Shown here piece by piece: positions 49,760 through 56,761 of a stretch of DNA of 64,000 bases. The first letter of the stretch is position 1, and the number at the start of each line of letters is the position of its first letter. The stretch comes from an uncultured Eubacteriaceae bacterium (GTDB lineage Bacteria > Bacillota > Clostridia > Eubacteriales > Eubacteriaceae), in contig CAMBHL010000006.1 in NCBI GenBank assembly GCA_945867155.1, positions 62,001 to 126,000 on the forward strand, in the 5' to 3' direction. The notes under the pieces were generated by a model. It was not told the DNA's origin, did not search any database, and was given only the letters and a program-made list of their open reading frames with translations. The position numbers were made by a program, and so were the translations under genes.

Positions 49760-50197
49760 TTAATCCTCGCTTTCAAAATAAATAATCTGGCCCGGTATCT
49801 GATACCTTGCCAGACTCTGTGCTTCGTTTATTCCCGCTAAATTCGGCATATTCTGCAGCACTTCGATTCGCTGAACGCTGCAGTTTTCAGGAAATTTCGG
49901 GAAGTTTTCTGATTTGTTTTTTAATTCAATGGCATCCATGAAATCCTGGGCAAAGCTCATGGCCTCCAGGTTTAAATCGTCGTGATCGGTTGAATAAGCC
50001 TTTGTCCAGATAATCCGGAAGCCGTAAGCTTTAATCCCGCCGCCGTGGACATACCGCCTGACATACCGGTCTGAATATTCGGTCATCAAGGCCACGCCTT
50101 CCGGCGCCGTAGATGAGAAATTGAATTCCAGCGGCTCGCCGGTGATCTCTTCTACAATCGGCTTAAAATACGCCATCATGGCTTCGTGCTTGTTCAT
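49760..50197 (-). CDS. Minor capsid / tail completion protein
   Basis: This 145-residue protein (MNKHEAMMAYFKPIVEEITG...) matches minor capsid protein families found between the connector and the tail tube gene (fourth of the set). Recognisable pieces are FNFSSTAPEGVALMTEYSD, GGGIKAYGFRIIW and NCSVQRIEVLQNMPNLAG. It likely caps the tail end or joins the tail to the head. Start overlaps the upstream gene's stop by four bases. Confidence 0.7.
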   Translation of the reverse strand: MNKHEAMMAYFKPIVEEITGEPLEFNFSSTAPEGVALMTEYSDRYVRRYVHGGGIKAYGFRIIWTKAYSTDHDDLNLEAMSFAQDFMDAIELKNKSENFPKFPENCSVQRIEVLQNMPNLAGINEAQSLARYQIPGQIIYFESED

Positions 50198-50649
50198 TTA
50201 AGCCCCCTTAATACGTATTTGGCAATAGCATCTGCGATCGCCTGACCATGAGACTGTGCTGCAGCTTTATCCCAGTGATCAGTCGCCAGAGGATGCCGAA
50301 AGGTTTGATAAGTCAGCTTTCTTCCCGACGGTCTTTTCGGAACATTTGGTCTGCTCCAAAAACGCGTGCCGTCTGTGAATGCGCCTTTTCCCGTCTTTGG
50401 GTCAACATAAAGCTGGCCTTCGTATTGATAATGCGCATACGGGCTGTTGTAGCTGATCTTCCCGCCGCTGGCGTCCGCTGTGATCGCGACGTTCCGGCTG
50501 AGCATCAAGTTGTTGGCAGGGACGTATGGTTCCATGACGCGCTTAAACTCATTCGCCGCGAAAAGCTGGGCCTTCTGCCCGAAGGTGTCAGCCGTCAGTT
50601 TTGAGATCGGCTCGTTCCATTCGAGATGAAAGTCTTTCTTCTTTGCCAT
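50194..50649 (-). CDS. Minor capsid protein (Minor_capsid_2-like)
   Basis: This 151-residue protein starts MAKKKDFHLEWNEPISK, where GGAGGCTAAC precedes the ATG. Features are the VNMLSRNV-like NNLMLSRNVAITADASGGKIS and YAHYQYEGQLYVDPKTGKGAF segments of minor capsid protein 2 of Firmicutes phages. It belongs to the head-tail joining set and may be the tail terminator/neck protein. Confidence 0.75.
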   Translation of the reverse strand: MAKKKDFHLEWNEPISKLTADTFGQKAQLFAANEFKRVMEPYVPANNLMLSRNVAITADASGGKISYNSPYAHYQYEGQLYVDPKTGKGAFTDGTRFWSRPNVPKRPSGRKLTYQTFRHPLATDHWDKAAAQSHGQAIADAIAKYVLRGLK

Positions 50650-50650
50650 G

Positions 50651-51085
50651 TTAGCCTCCAAGCTTGTAATGCCCGCCGAAAGGATACCGGCTGTTGTCTG
50701 AAATGCTCATCACCTTGAAAGCATCCGGCTGATATTTAAGCAGAACGTCCGAGGCGCGGTGTCCTTTTGTTCCGTCTATGGTGTCATCGACCGCGCCCAG
50801 AACGACGAGATCGCCCTTTGATGCCGTGAATGTGCCAGCCTTATCCTTAAGGTCTTTCCATTCCTGATACGGCTTATAGGACGTACTCGCCGGGATTCTC
50901 AAGATATAAGTGCCTTCTGCATTAAACATGCCTTCTGAAGCAGAGACCGCTGTTCTGACATTGAAAAAGCAATTCTCTAATTGTGTGCTCGCCCAGCCTT
51001 CTTTCCCGTCATTATCAGCTGATGCGACGCGGTTGTAAATTGTCACGGTGTCGCAGTAATTAGGATTGATCCGGTGGTTCTCCAT
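50651..51085 (-). CDS. Minor capsid / head closure protein (Minor_capsid_1-like)
   Basis: This 144-residue protein starts MENHRINPNYCDTVTIYNR; GGAGGTGTACG precedes this ATG, which lies inside the upstream gene's end. It has RVASADNDGKEGWAST and ILRIPASTSYKPYQEW, the pattern of the phage minor capsid protein 1 group, thought to act at head closure. The order connector, closure, tail completion and tail tube is conserved here. Confidence 0.72.
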   Translation of the reverse strand: MENHRINPNYCDTVTIYNRVASADNDGKEGWASTQLENCFFNVRTAVSASEGMFNAEGTYILRIPASTSYKPYQEWKDLKDKAGTFTASKGDLVVLGAVDDTIDGTKGHRASDVLLKYQPDAFKVMSISDNSRYPFGGHYKLGG

Positions 51086-51509
51086 CGTACACCTCCAATT
51101 CAACAGGCTTCGCTTCACAGTTCAAAAGGCCGCTGTTCATCAGATAATCGCGGATAATACGGTCAATTTCCTTATCAAACGCGGCTTTGTCCGTTGTCGT
51201 TGCATCTGCGGCAAACGTGGCGCTCTGGCCGTCGTTGCTGTAAGACGTCATCACACCGGACGCGCCCGCTTCTTCTGCCATCGCTGTGGCCTGATCTCGC
51301 TTATAGAGTTTTTCCGCGACAGCACACACGGCGTCTTTCACGGCCTCTGGAATGTCAGAAGCCGGCATTTCGGCAACGCGTTCAAATGTCGTATTGTCGA
51401 TGTAACGCCTTGCTTGTTTCTCGTAATAATCAAGCGACGCATTCGGCACGACTTCTGACAAGCCGCACCGATACGCGTTTTTATAATATTCAAATGTCAC
51501 GTATGCCAT
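51060..51509 (-). CDS. Head-tail connector protein
   Basis: This 149-residue protein (MAYVTFEYYKNAYRCGLSE...) is mostly helical, with YYEKQARRYIDNTTFERV near 28 and EAVKDAVCAVAEKLYKRDQ near 55, as in gp6-like connectors that bind the portal ring. It lies 14 bases after the capsid gene and overlaps the closure gene by 26 bases. Position and fold pattern support the call; sequence similarity is moderate. Confidence 0.75.
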   Translation of the reverse strand: MAYVTFEYYKNAYRCGLSEVVPNASLDYYEKQARRYIDNTTFERVAEMPASDIPEAVKDAVCAVAEKLYKRDQATAMAEEAGASGVMTSYSNDGQSATFAADATTTDKAAFDKEIDRIIRDYLMNSGLLNCEAKPVELEVYDGEPPDQS

Positions 51510-51523
51510 TGTTTACACCCTTA

Positions 51524-52375
51524 TTAGCTGCCGGATACTGCCTGTGAGTGACAGTAAACGCCTGCAAGTTTATTATCCAGAACATCAGCCAGGCCGACGG
51601 TTCTGTAAGTATAAATATACGCGTCTGCGTCCTGGTTCTGATCAGGTGAGAACACTTTCGGAACAACGTGTTTCTGATACTGCTGAATTGCCTGATGATC
51701 GACAATTAAGAAGTTGATCGGTGTTGCGCCGGTAAAGCCGTCAGTTGCGCTTAAGGTCACCGTTTTATAAAAACGTGCTGCCGGTGTTTTTACGATGCTT
51801 CCGAAGCCTTCCATGACCTTTCTTGATGCATTTGTGTCCAGATCATCTACTGCGCCCATGAGTGCCGGGTTAATGAACAAGACGCACGTTGCCAGGTCGG
51901 CTTCTGCATTTTCGATCACGTCTCTGGCTTTTCTCAGTGCCGTTACAACGGATTTCCCATCTGAAAGCGTGCCGGTGGCTGAGCCGATGCCGGCTTTTGA
52001 TGCGTACTTGCTGAGACGCCATGCATCCAGTTCCGGTGCAACTTTCGTTCTGATAAATTCGCCGGCCAACTGACCGAAGGCCACGTTTGCTGTTTCCTGG
52101 TTGTCGAGATTGTCCACATAGAATTTGCGCCCGCGGTCATAATCACATTTCATTGTTTCATATCCGATTGTGACGGAGCCCTGTTTATACCCGCTGTCTT
52201 TGTCATAATTTGCCAGGCCCTGCATGCTCATCTTCGGAACTAAGATTTCGTTTGCGTTTGCCCCCTGGCGCACCAGGCTGTTGTCCCCATCCAGAACGGA
52301 AGTCACAGCTGCTTTCTGATAAACCTTATCTAAAAGCGGGACATACTGTTTCATAAGTTCAATGCTGTTTGCCAT
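51524..52375 (-). CDS. Major capsid protein
   Basis: This 283-residue protein begins MANSIELMKQYVPLLDKVYQ. Segments such as VPKMSMQGLANYDKDSGY, GQLAGEFIRTKVAPELDAW and VMEGFGSIVKTPAARFYK follow the HK97-fold coat proteins that lack a fused scaffold. It follows the scaffold gene by three bases. No N-terminal delta domain is visible, which agrees with the separate scaffold. Confidence 0.85.
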   Translation of the reverse strand: MANSIELMKQYVPLLDKVYQKAAVTSVLDGDNSLVRQGANANEILVPKMSMQGLANYDKDSGYKQGSVTIGYETMKCDYDRGRKFYVDNLDNQETANVAFGQLAGEFIRTKVAPELDAWRLSKYASKAGIGSATGTLSDGKSVVTALRKARDVIENAEADLATCVLFINPALMGAVDDLDTNASRKVMEGFGSIVKTPAARFYKTVTLSATDGFTGATPINFLIVDHQAIQQYQKHVVPKVFSPDQNQDADAYIYTYRTVGLADVLDNKLAGVYCHSQAVSGS

Positions 52376-52378
52376 GAT

Positions 52379-52942
52379 TTACTCCTTTTTTAGGTCTTTC
52401 TCTGACAGTCCCATTGCCTTGGCGACGCGATCCAGCGCTTCGTTGGATTTGCCGCCGCTCTTGCCAAGCGGTGCCGTCGGGTTGTCGATCGGCTCATCTG
52501 CGGTGAATAAGAATTTGGTTTCATCGCTTGCCTTGAGATCATCAAAGGCTTTGGCAATGTCCGCGTCCTGATTCTTAGAGGCTTTCAGCGCGTCTACGTC
52601 CATAAAGGGCATGACGGCTTTTAATGCCCGCGCTCCCGCTTTCTTGGCTGCTGCTGTCATCTTGCCGTTGAACATGACATCTTCCTGAATCTTTGTTTTT
52701 TCCGCTTCTGCCTGTTCGAACTTGGCTTTATAGTCTGCGACTTGTGATTTAATTTCGTCATAGTCCTTAAAGCCGTCAATGGTTTTATTCGCCGTCTTTA
52801 ACTGATCCTTCGTGGTTTCCAGTTCTTTCTGTACGGCTTCGAGATTACCTTTGGCTGCATTCACATCCTTGCCGTTCTCTGCCATGATCTTGTCGATCGC
52901 GTCCTGTTCCAGGCCGAGGCCTTTCAAAAATTCTGTTTTCAT
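52379..52942 (-). CDS. Capsid scaffolding protein (GP20-like)
   Basis: This 187-residue protein begins MKTEFLKGLGLEQDAIDKIM and is dominated by a coiled coil (about 20-95, GNLEAVQKELETTKDQLKT). Its C-terminal part contains FDDLKASDETKFLF and TAPLGKSGGKSNEA. It matches phage minor structural protein GP20, a scaffold. It is encoded directly before the coat gene, as expected. AAAGGATGAACAGAC precedes the ATG. Confidence 0.88.
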   Translation of the reverse strand: MKTEFLKGLGLEQDAIDKIMAENGKDVNAAKGNLEAVQKELETTKDQLKTANKTIDGFKDYDEIKSQVADYKAKFEQAEAEKTKIQEDVMFNGKMTAAAKKAGARALKAVMPFMDVDALKASKNQDADIAKAFDDLKASDETKFLFTADEPIDNPTAPLGKSGGKSNEALDRVAKAMGLSEKDLKKE

Positions 52943-53101
52943 GTCTGTTCATCCTTTCTTTCGCTTTTAGGTTGTTTTAGGGCTGTAACCACGCGCCCTG
53001 CGACGGCACTGTTTTAGGTCTGATGCCGCTGACCAAACAATAAAAAAACGCCTTTCAGCATGGTTATGTTTACTTCTATACCATTTTTCTTACTAAGTTC
53101 C

Positions 53102-53437
53102 TTATCGCCGTGGATCACAATCAAAATAATCTGCCACGTCTTCTAACCCGGCTTGTTTTAAGTACTCATATTCCCGCTCTTTCTTTAGTCGTGTATAATC
53201 TGTGATGGTGTTAAATACCTTATTCTCACGTTTTCTCTCGCAAGACTTTTGATATACATTTTGCCTCTTGAGCTTTTTAACTGTGCGTGGCTTTACGATC
53301 TTTCCTTCATCAAATACATTTTTTAATCGAGTATTGGCTTGTTTCTGCTCTAAAGCATATCCTCTCATGCCATCGGTTAATCCTTTGAACGAAAAACAAC
53401 TCATAGCAGCACAAATTCGGCCTGGGCTCAATGTCAT
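53102..53437 (-). CDS. Unrecognised basic phage protein (accessory block)
   Basis: This 111-residue protein starts MTLSPGRICAAMSCFSFKGL after AAGGAGAAAACACG. The middle is strongly basic (PRTVKKLKRQNVYQKSCERK) with a helical, charged end (TRLKKEREYEYLKQAG). I do not recognise the family. A nucleic-acid-binding role is possible from charge alone. It is the last accessory gene before the scaffold, in a stretch with several terminators and none of the dense overlaps of the structural operon. Confidence 0.6.
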   Translation of the reverse strand: MTLSPGRICAAMSCFSFKGLTDGMRGYALEQKQANTRLKNVFDEGKIVKPRTVKKLKRQNVYQKSCERKRENKVFNTITDYTRLKKEREYEYLKQAGLEDVADYFDCDPRR

Positions 53438-53461
53438 CGTGTTTTCTCCTTATTTGTAAAC

Positions 53462-53486
53462 AATAAAAAAACGCCTTTCAGCGTTG
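53462..53486 (-). terminator. Terminator inside the accessory block
   Basis: Minus-strand AACGC, 6-base loop, GCGTT, then TTTTTTATTG, just after the 33-residue peptide gene. The same TTTTTTT-ended sequence is partly repeated at about 53037-53060 after the next gene. Confidence 0.65.
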
Positions 53487-53493
53487 TGAGATT

Positions 53494-53595
53494 TCAATCT
53501 TTTAATACGGCAATTACGCCAATAATCAGTGCAATAAGCGATTTAATGGCATCAGTCGCTAGAATGGCGCCGACAATTGTAAAGAATAGTTTCAC
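53494..53595 (-). CDS. 33-residue hydrophobic peptide (accessory block)
   Basis: This small ORF starts at a GTG after GAGAGGCGTCT: MKLFFTIVGAILATDAIKSL, then LIALIIGVIAVLKD-type hydrophobic sequence. It is nearly all membrane-spanning with Lys at both ends. It ends at a terminator. It lies 9 bases after the lipoprotein gene and is likely co-transcribed with it. Family unknown; a membrane partner of the lipoprotein is a reasonable guess. Confidence 0.6.
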   Translation of the reverse strand: MKLFFTIVGAILATDAIKSLIALIIGVIAVLKD

Positions 53596-53604
53596 AGACG
53601 CCTC

Positions 53605-54000
53605 TCAATCACTCACGGTCGGCTTATACGGGATCCACAGCTTCGGATTAAAATTGATCTCGTAGTGATACTTACTGACTTCACTTCCTGAAATATCCTC
53701 AACAATGTAAGACATGTTGTCGCTGATTCCGAATAAATGCTTTTTATATTTGCCTTTGCCCGTTTCGACAATGACTTCAAGCTGATTGTCCTCAGTATCT
53801 GCTTTGATGTTCATTTTACCTTCAACGGTATAGAGTGTCTGTCCAGTGATGCAGTCGATCACCGTTAACCGACGATAAATATTAAAGTTTTCAGCTTCCT
53901 GCGTGATGTTGTAATCTGCCCGCTTTGCCTGACGGCAAGCGCACAAAGACACGGCCAGAACCGCTATCAAAGCAAATGATATTATTTTTTTCTTGTTCAT
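53605..54000 (-). CDS. Prophage lipoprotein, beta-sandwich type
   Basis: This 131-residue protein starts MNKKKIISFALIAVLAVSLC, a classic lipoprotein signal whose lipobox is VSLC (Cys20), so it would be anchored on the outside of the membrane. The mature part is beta-rich (RRLTVIDCITGQTLYTVEG, NQLEVIVETGKGKYKKHLF, YIVEDISGSEVSKYHYEINF). Such prophage lipoproteins are known to block superinfection or alter the surface of the lysogen. AAAAGGAGAGGAATT precedes the ATG. Terminators on both sides suggest separate expression in the lysogen. Confidence 0.75.
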   Translation of the reverse strand: MNKKKIISFALIAVLAVSLCACRQAKRADYNITQEAENFNIYRRLTVIDCITGQTLYTVEGKMNIKADTEDNQLEVIVETGKGKYKKHLFGISDNMSYIVEDISGSEVSKYHYEINFNPKLWIPYKPTVSD

Positions 54001-54024
54001 AATTCCTCTCCTTTTCTGGCATAG

Positions 54025-54053
54025 AAAAAGCATCGGTCTCCCGATGCTTTAAA
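54025..54053 (-). terminator. Terminator before the lipoprotein gene
   Basis: Minus-strand AAAGCATCGG, 3-base loop, CCGATGCTTTTTCTAT. It follows the 54-residue zinc-finger-like gene and insulates the lipoprotein gene from it. Confidence 0.8.
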
Positions 54054-54097
54054 GCAGCAACGCCAACAAAAAAGGCGCTCATTGCTGATCGTCTTCG

Positions 54098-54262
54098 TTA
54101 TTTATATTGATCAATGCAATCCGAACAGATATTCTCCATCCAGAAACGTCCCACAATCCCGTGATACACTTCCGCTCGCCGATATGCCTCAAGCCATATG
54201 TACCTATGGCAGTGTGAGCACATTACAGGAAGCAAGGCGAATCGGTTAAATTTCATCTTCAT
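54098..54262 (-). CDS. 54-residue zinc-finger-like phage protein
   Basis: The ORF begins MKMKFNRFALLPVMCSHCHRY and has CSHC near 15-18 and CSDC near 47-50, so two CxxC pairs that could hold zinc. The middle is WLEAYRRAEVYHGIVGRFW. Start could also be the second ATG, two codons later. It lies between terminators in the accessory block. Many phages encode such small Cys-pair proteins of unknown function. Confidence 0.55.
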   Translation of the reverse strand: MKMKFNRFALLPVMCSHCHRYIWLEAYRRAEVYHGIVGRFWMENICSDCIDQYK

Positions 54263-54285
54263 GCTTTTTCCCTATTCCTGACATA

Positions 54286-54312
54286 ACAAAACCCCGCGGT
54301 GTCCGCGAGGCT
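54286..54312 (-). terminator. Terminator after the Tad2-like gene
   Basis: Minus-strand CCTCGCGG, 3-base loop, CCGCGGGG, then TTTTGTT, 30 bases after the stop of the Tad2-like frame. Confidence 0.85.
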
Positions 54313-54341
54313 TATTCGACGTATCTTGATTTATATTTCAT

Positions 54342-54857
54342 TTATTCCACAAACACCCAATCTTCTGCAAGCATATCAGACTGCGAAGCAAGCCATCCGA
54401 TTTGAACACCAGACGTTCCAACAAATGCAATCGCTCCATTTCCAATAGCTTCATGCTCTGGATTCACAATATCTCCATCTGGATTTATATATCTGATGTT
54501 GGTTGCTAATTCAATGTACTGATTCTTGCCATTCCAACCTTTACGTTTAACTTTGAGTCCACGCTTCATATACTTGATTGCATCTCCAAAAGAAAAAGTT
54601 GTCTCTCCACCAAGTACCGGGCAATTCTTTTCATCTGCCACAATCCATTCATCCGACAGCAGTTTCATTATAGTGTACTCTACTCTCTGTGTCTCACGAA
54701 TATCAAGTAATTCACCCTGATCGCCGTCCTGTGGTCTGCACCGAATCATAATCGTTTCTTTCTCTACATCCCAGTATCAGTAACCACCCCACGATGGCAG
54801 CTTTACTTTTGCTCCTTGTTTCATCAATTTAAATGCTTCCTTAAAATTCATTCCCAT
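54342..54857 (-). pseudogene. DUF2829 / Tad2-like anti-Thoeris protein with an in-frame TGA
   Basis: Read through, the frame has two related modules. The first begins MGMNFKEAFKLMKQGAKVKL and stops at TGA (54777-54779), where the motif PSWGGY-stop-YWDVEKETIMI strongly suggests a lost Trp codon. Downstream an ATG at 54749 opens a 135-residue frame, whose last 85 residues are a good DUF2829/Tad2 domain: FGDAIKYMKRGLKVKRKGWNG, then GWLASQSDMLAEDWVFVE. Tad2 proteins bind the cyclic ADP-ribose signal of Thoeris and block that defence. The C-terminal module is intact and may still be made from an internal start, though no good ribosome site is seen there. Confidence 0.8.
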
Positions 54858-54887
54858 ATTTTTATCTTCATTTCTTAAAAATGTGTA

Positions 54888-54920
54888 TAAAAATACCACC
54901 GGTCTCTCGACTGGTGGTAA
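54888..54920 (-). terminator. Terminator after the 58-residue gene
   Basis: Minus-strand TTACCACCAGT pairs with ACCGGTGGTA, followed by TTTTTATAC. It separates the MuF unit from the Tad2-like gene. Confidence 0.85.
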
Positions 54921-55097
54921 CTAAAATCCCCTAATTCCTCCATAAATACAATCTTTGGTCTTGCATTCAACTGCTATAGAATTACCTCTTTTTTCATAAA
55001 TAATCTCATTTCCACAGCGAGGGCAAATTACTTTTTTATCTGGATGGTTCATTTTTTCGTCTAACACCTTATAATCATTCTCATTCATCGTAACCAT
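54921..55097 (-). CDS. 58-residue zinc-ribbon-like protein downstream of MuF
   Basis: The protein starts MVTMNENDYKVLDEKMNH after AAGGAGACTTATTT; it has CPRCGNEIIYEK near 25 and a second pair in ECKTKDCIYGG near 47, a small zinc ribbon. Its start lies 17 bases inside the end of the MuF-like gene, so the two are translationally coupled. Position right after a gene with a swapped C-terminal domain makes it a candidate partner or immunity protein for that domain, but this is inference. Confidence 0.6.
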   Translation of the reverse strand: MVTMNENDYKVLDEKMNHPDKKVICPRCGNEIIYEKRGNSIAVECKTKDCIYGGIRGF

Positions 55098-56757
55098 AAA
55101 TAAGTCTCCTTGCTTTTTTATTGTACCTAACGCTGACTCCGGCTTCTCTCGCCCTATCATACGCATCAAGCATTAACATTCTTCTTTCTTCATCACTTAA
55201 ATTTGGGGCGTTTAATGCAGCACAATAACTTGCTCTAAATTCATCACGCCAATCACCAACTCTAAACTGTGAAGGATGATTTTTATAGTGTCCATAATAT
55301 TCATGTGCAAGCACTGCTTTCGACGATAAAATATCTCTCAAATTATTTGATGATTTGTCCGGAAGTATGTCTCCTCGAATGTTTATTATTTCTTTTCTAT
55401 CTGAAAAACCAGTTTGATTTCCTTGATTGAATCTCAAAATATTCTCTGGTATATTTAGTTCTTTTGCAGCCTTCTTCACGCTTTTAATTTCTTCATCTGA
55501 CAAAATATGGTATGGGCTTGTTCTTAGTCCATTAGCCATACGTCTTTCAGATATATTTCTTGCCTTTATTATACCATTCTTCACTGACTTTGCAACGGTT
55601 TTCAAATTGAGCCCATTATTATATATCCGATCTCTCTGCATCGGCAGACCCATGGTTTTGCTGAACGCTTTGTACTGACTGAACTTGGTTTGGTACTTGA
55701 TGCGCTTGTTCTCGATCAGTTCATCATCAGCGCCGCCTTGTTCCAGAAGTTCAGCGTCGCGCCGGTATTTCCGCATCTGGCGTTCCATGTGCCGCTGTTC
55801 CTGAAGAGCTTCATACTTGTTGTAGCTCTTCCCATTCCATTCGTGCTCTTCGGCGTCTTCCTGGCGGAGGCGTTCCAAGTCCTCGTCGCTGTACCGTCTG
55901 ACCGATACGCCGGGAATAAATGGATCATAGCTGTGATAACAGTTGATGCCGCAGAGCCCTAGAGGATCGCCAAGACCGCAGATGGTTTCCAGTTCGTCTT
56001 TGGTGTAGATGCCGCCCTGCCATTCAGCGTGTTCCGGTCTGGCGCCGCCGTGTGCGGAAACTTCGAAATATTCCGTTCCCAATTCACTTGCGATCTGTTC
56101 CGACATGAAGCGCTGCACCTGGCCGAAGCCGGTCATTAATGCACGCCTGACGGCCACTTCTACCCGGTTGCTCCATCCGCTGGCGTAGTCGATTGTCCGA
56201 AGTCCGCTGCTGGTCATTGTGTTGATCGCCCGCTCCAGAACGGTGTTGTAATCAAAGGCGCCGGTCTGAATGTCAAGCATCGCATTGTCCAGCGTTGTGG
56301 TGTAGAAATCTCTCAAGCTCTGGTAATGCATCCGGCCTGCTGCGGTTTTAGAGGCAAACCCCATTGAACCCGTGATGTTCTGAAACGTGCCTTTGGTCTG
56401 AAGGGTTACGCTCTTGATCAAGCTCTGCAGCTGGCTGTTCTCTTTAAATGGAACTTGCGTGAGCCCTTCGATCTGATAGGCGCGCTTCTGTTTCGTGTAC
56501 TCTGAAAAGGTCGTGTCGGATAAGATGCGCTTTGCTTCTTTTTCGCTGATGCCCATCGCTTCTGCAACCCACTTGTCGATCCGCTTTTCGCTGACGCCAT
56601 ACTGTGCCAGGCGGGACAGCTCCCAGTCGGTGACTTGTGTGGATGCGCCAACTTCTTGAAGACGTGCCACAACGTCGCTCATAATCCGATTTTCAAGATC
56701 TCTAAACGCTTTCTCACTGTTTAGCGTGAGCTTTTCTGTCTGCCCTTGCGTGAGCAT
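55081..56757 (-). CDS. MuF-like minor capsid protein (Phage_min_cap2) with variable C-terminal domain
   Basis: This 558-residue protein has a helical N-terminal half and the minor capsid protein 2/MuF core at about 160-300 (YTTTLDNAMLDIQTGAFDYN, SAHGGARPEHAEWQGGIYT, GINCYHSYDPFIPGVSVR), then a charged helix to about 370. The last 150 residues are a distinct domain coded by AT-richer DNA, with NIRGDILPDKSSNNLRDI and AHEYYGHYKNHP (an HExxxH arrangement), followed by WRDEFRASYCAALNAPN. The core enters the capsid with the portal; MuF proteins often carry C-terminal effector domains delivered with DNA. Confidence 0.85.
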   Translation of the reverse strand: MLTQGQTEKLTLNSEKAFRDLENRIMSDVVARLQEVGASTQVTDWELSRLAQYGVSEKRIDKWVAEAMGISEKEAKRILSDTTFSEYTKQKRAYQIEGLTQVPFKENSQLQSLIKSVTLQTKGTFQNITGSMGFASKTAAGRMHYQSLRDFYTTTLDNAMLDIQTGAFDYNTVLERAINTMTSSGLRTIDYASGWSNRVEVAVRRALMTGFGQVQRFMSEQIASELGTEYFEVSAHGGARPEHAEWQGGIYTKDELETICGLGDPLGLCGINCYHSYDPFIPGVSVRRYSDEDLERLRQEDAEEHEWNGKSYNKYEALQEQRHMERQMRKYRRDAELLEQGGADDELIENKRIKYQTKFSQYKAFSKTMGLPMQRDRIYNNGLNLKTVAKSVKNGIIKARNISERRMANGLRTSPYHILSDEEIKSVKKAAKELNIPENILRFNQGNQTGFSDRKEIINIRGDILPDKSSNNLRDILSSKAVLAHEYYGHYKNHPSQFRVGDWRDEFRASYCAALNAPNLSDEERRMLMLDAYDRAREAGVSVRYNKKARRLIYGYDE

Positions 56758-56761
56758 GATC

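Noticed and set aside
54777-54779. TGA read as Trp by phage recoding, or as selenocysteine
   Set aside because: Other phage genes here end at TGA (for example at 61376 and 53494) and use TGG for Trp, and no SECIS-like hairpin follows; a point mutation is simpler.
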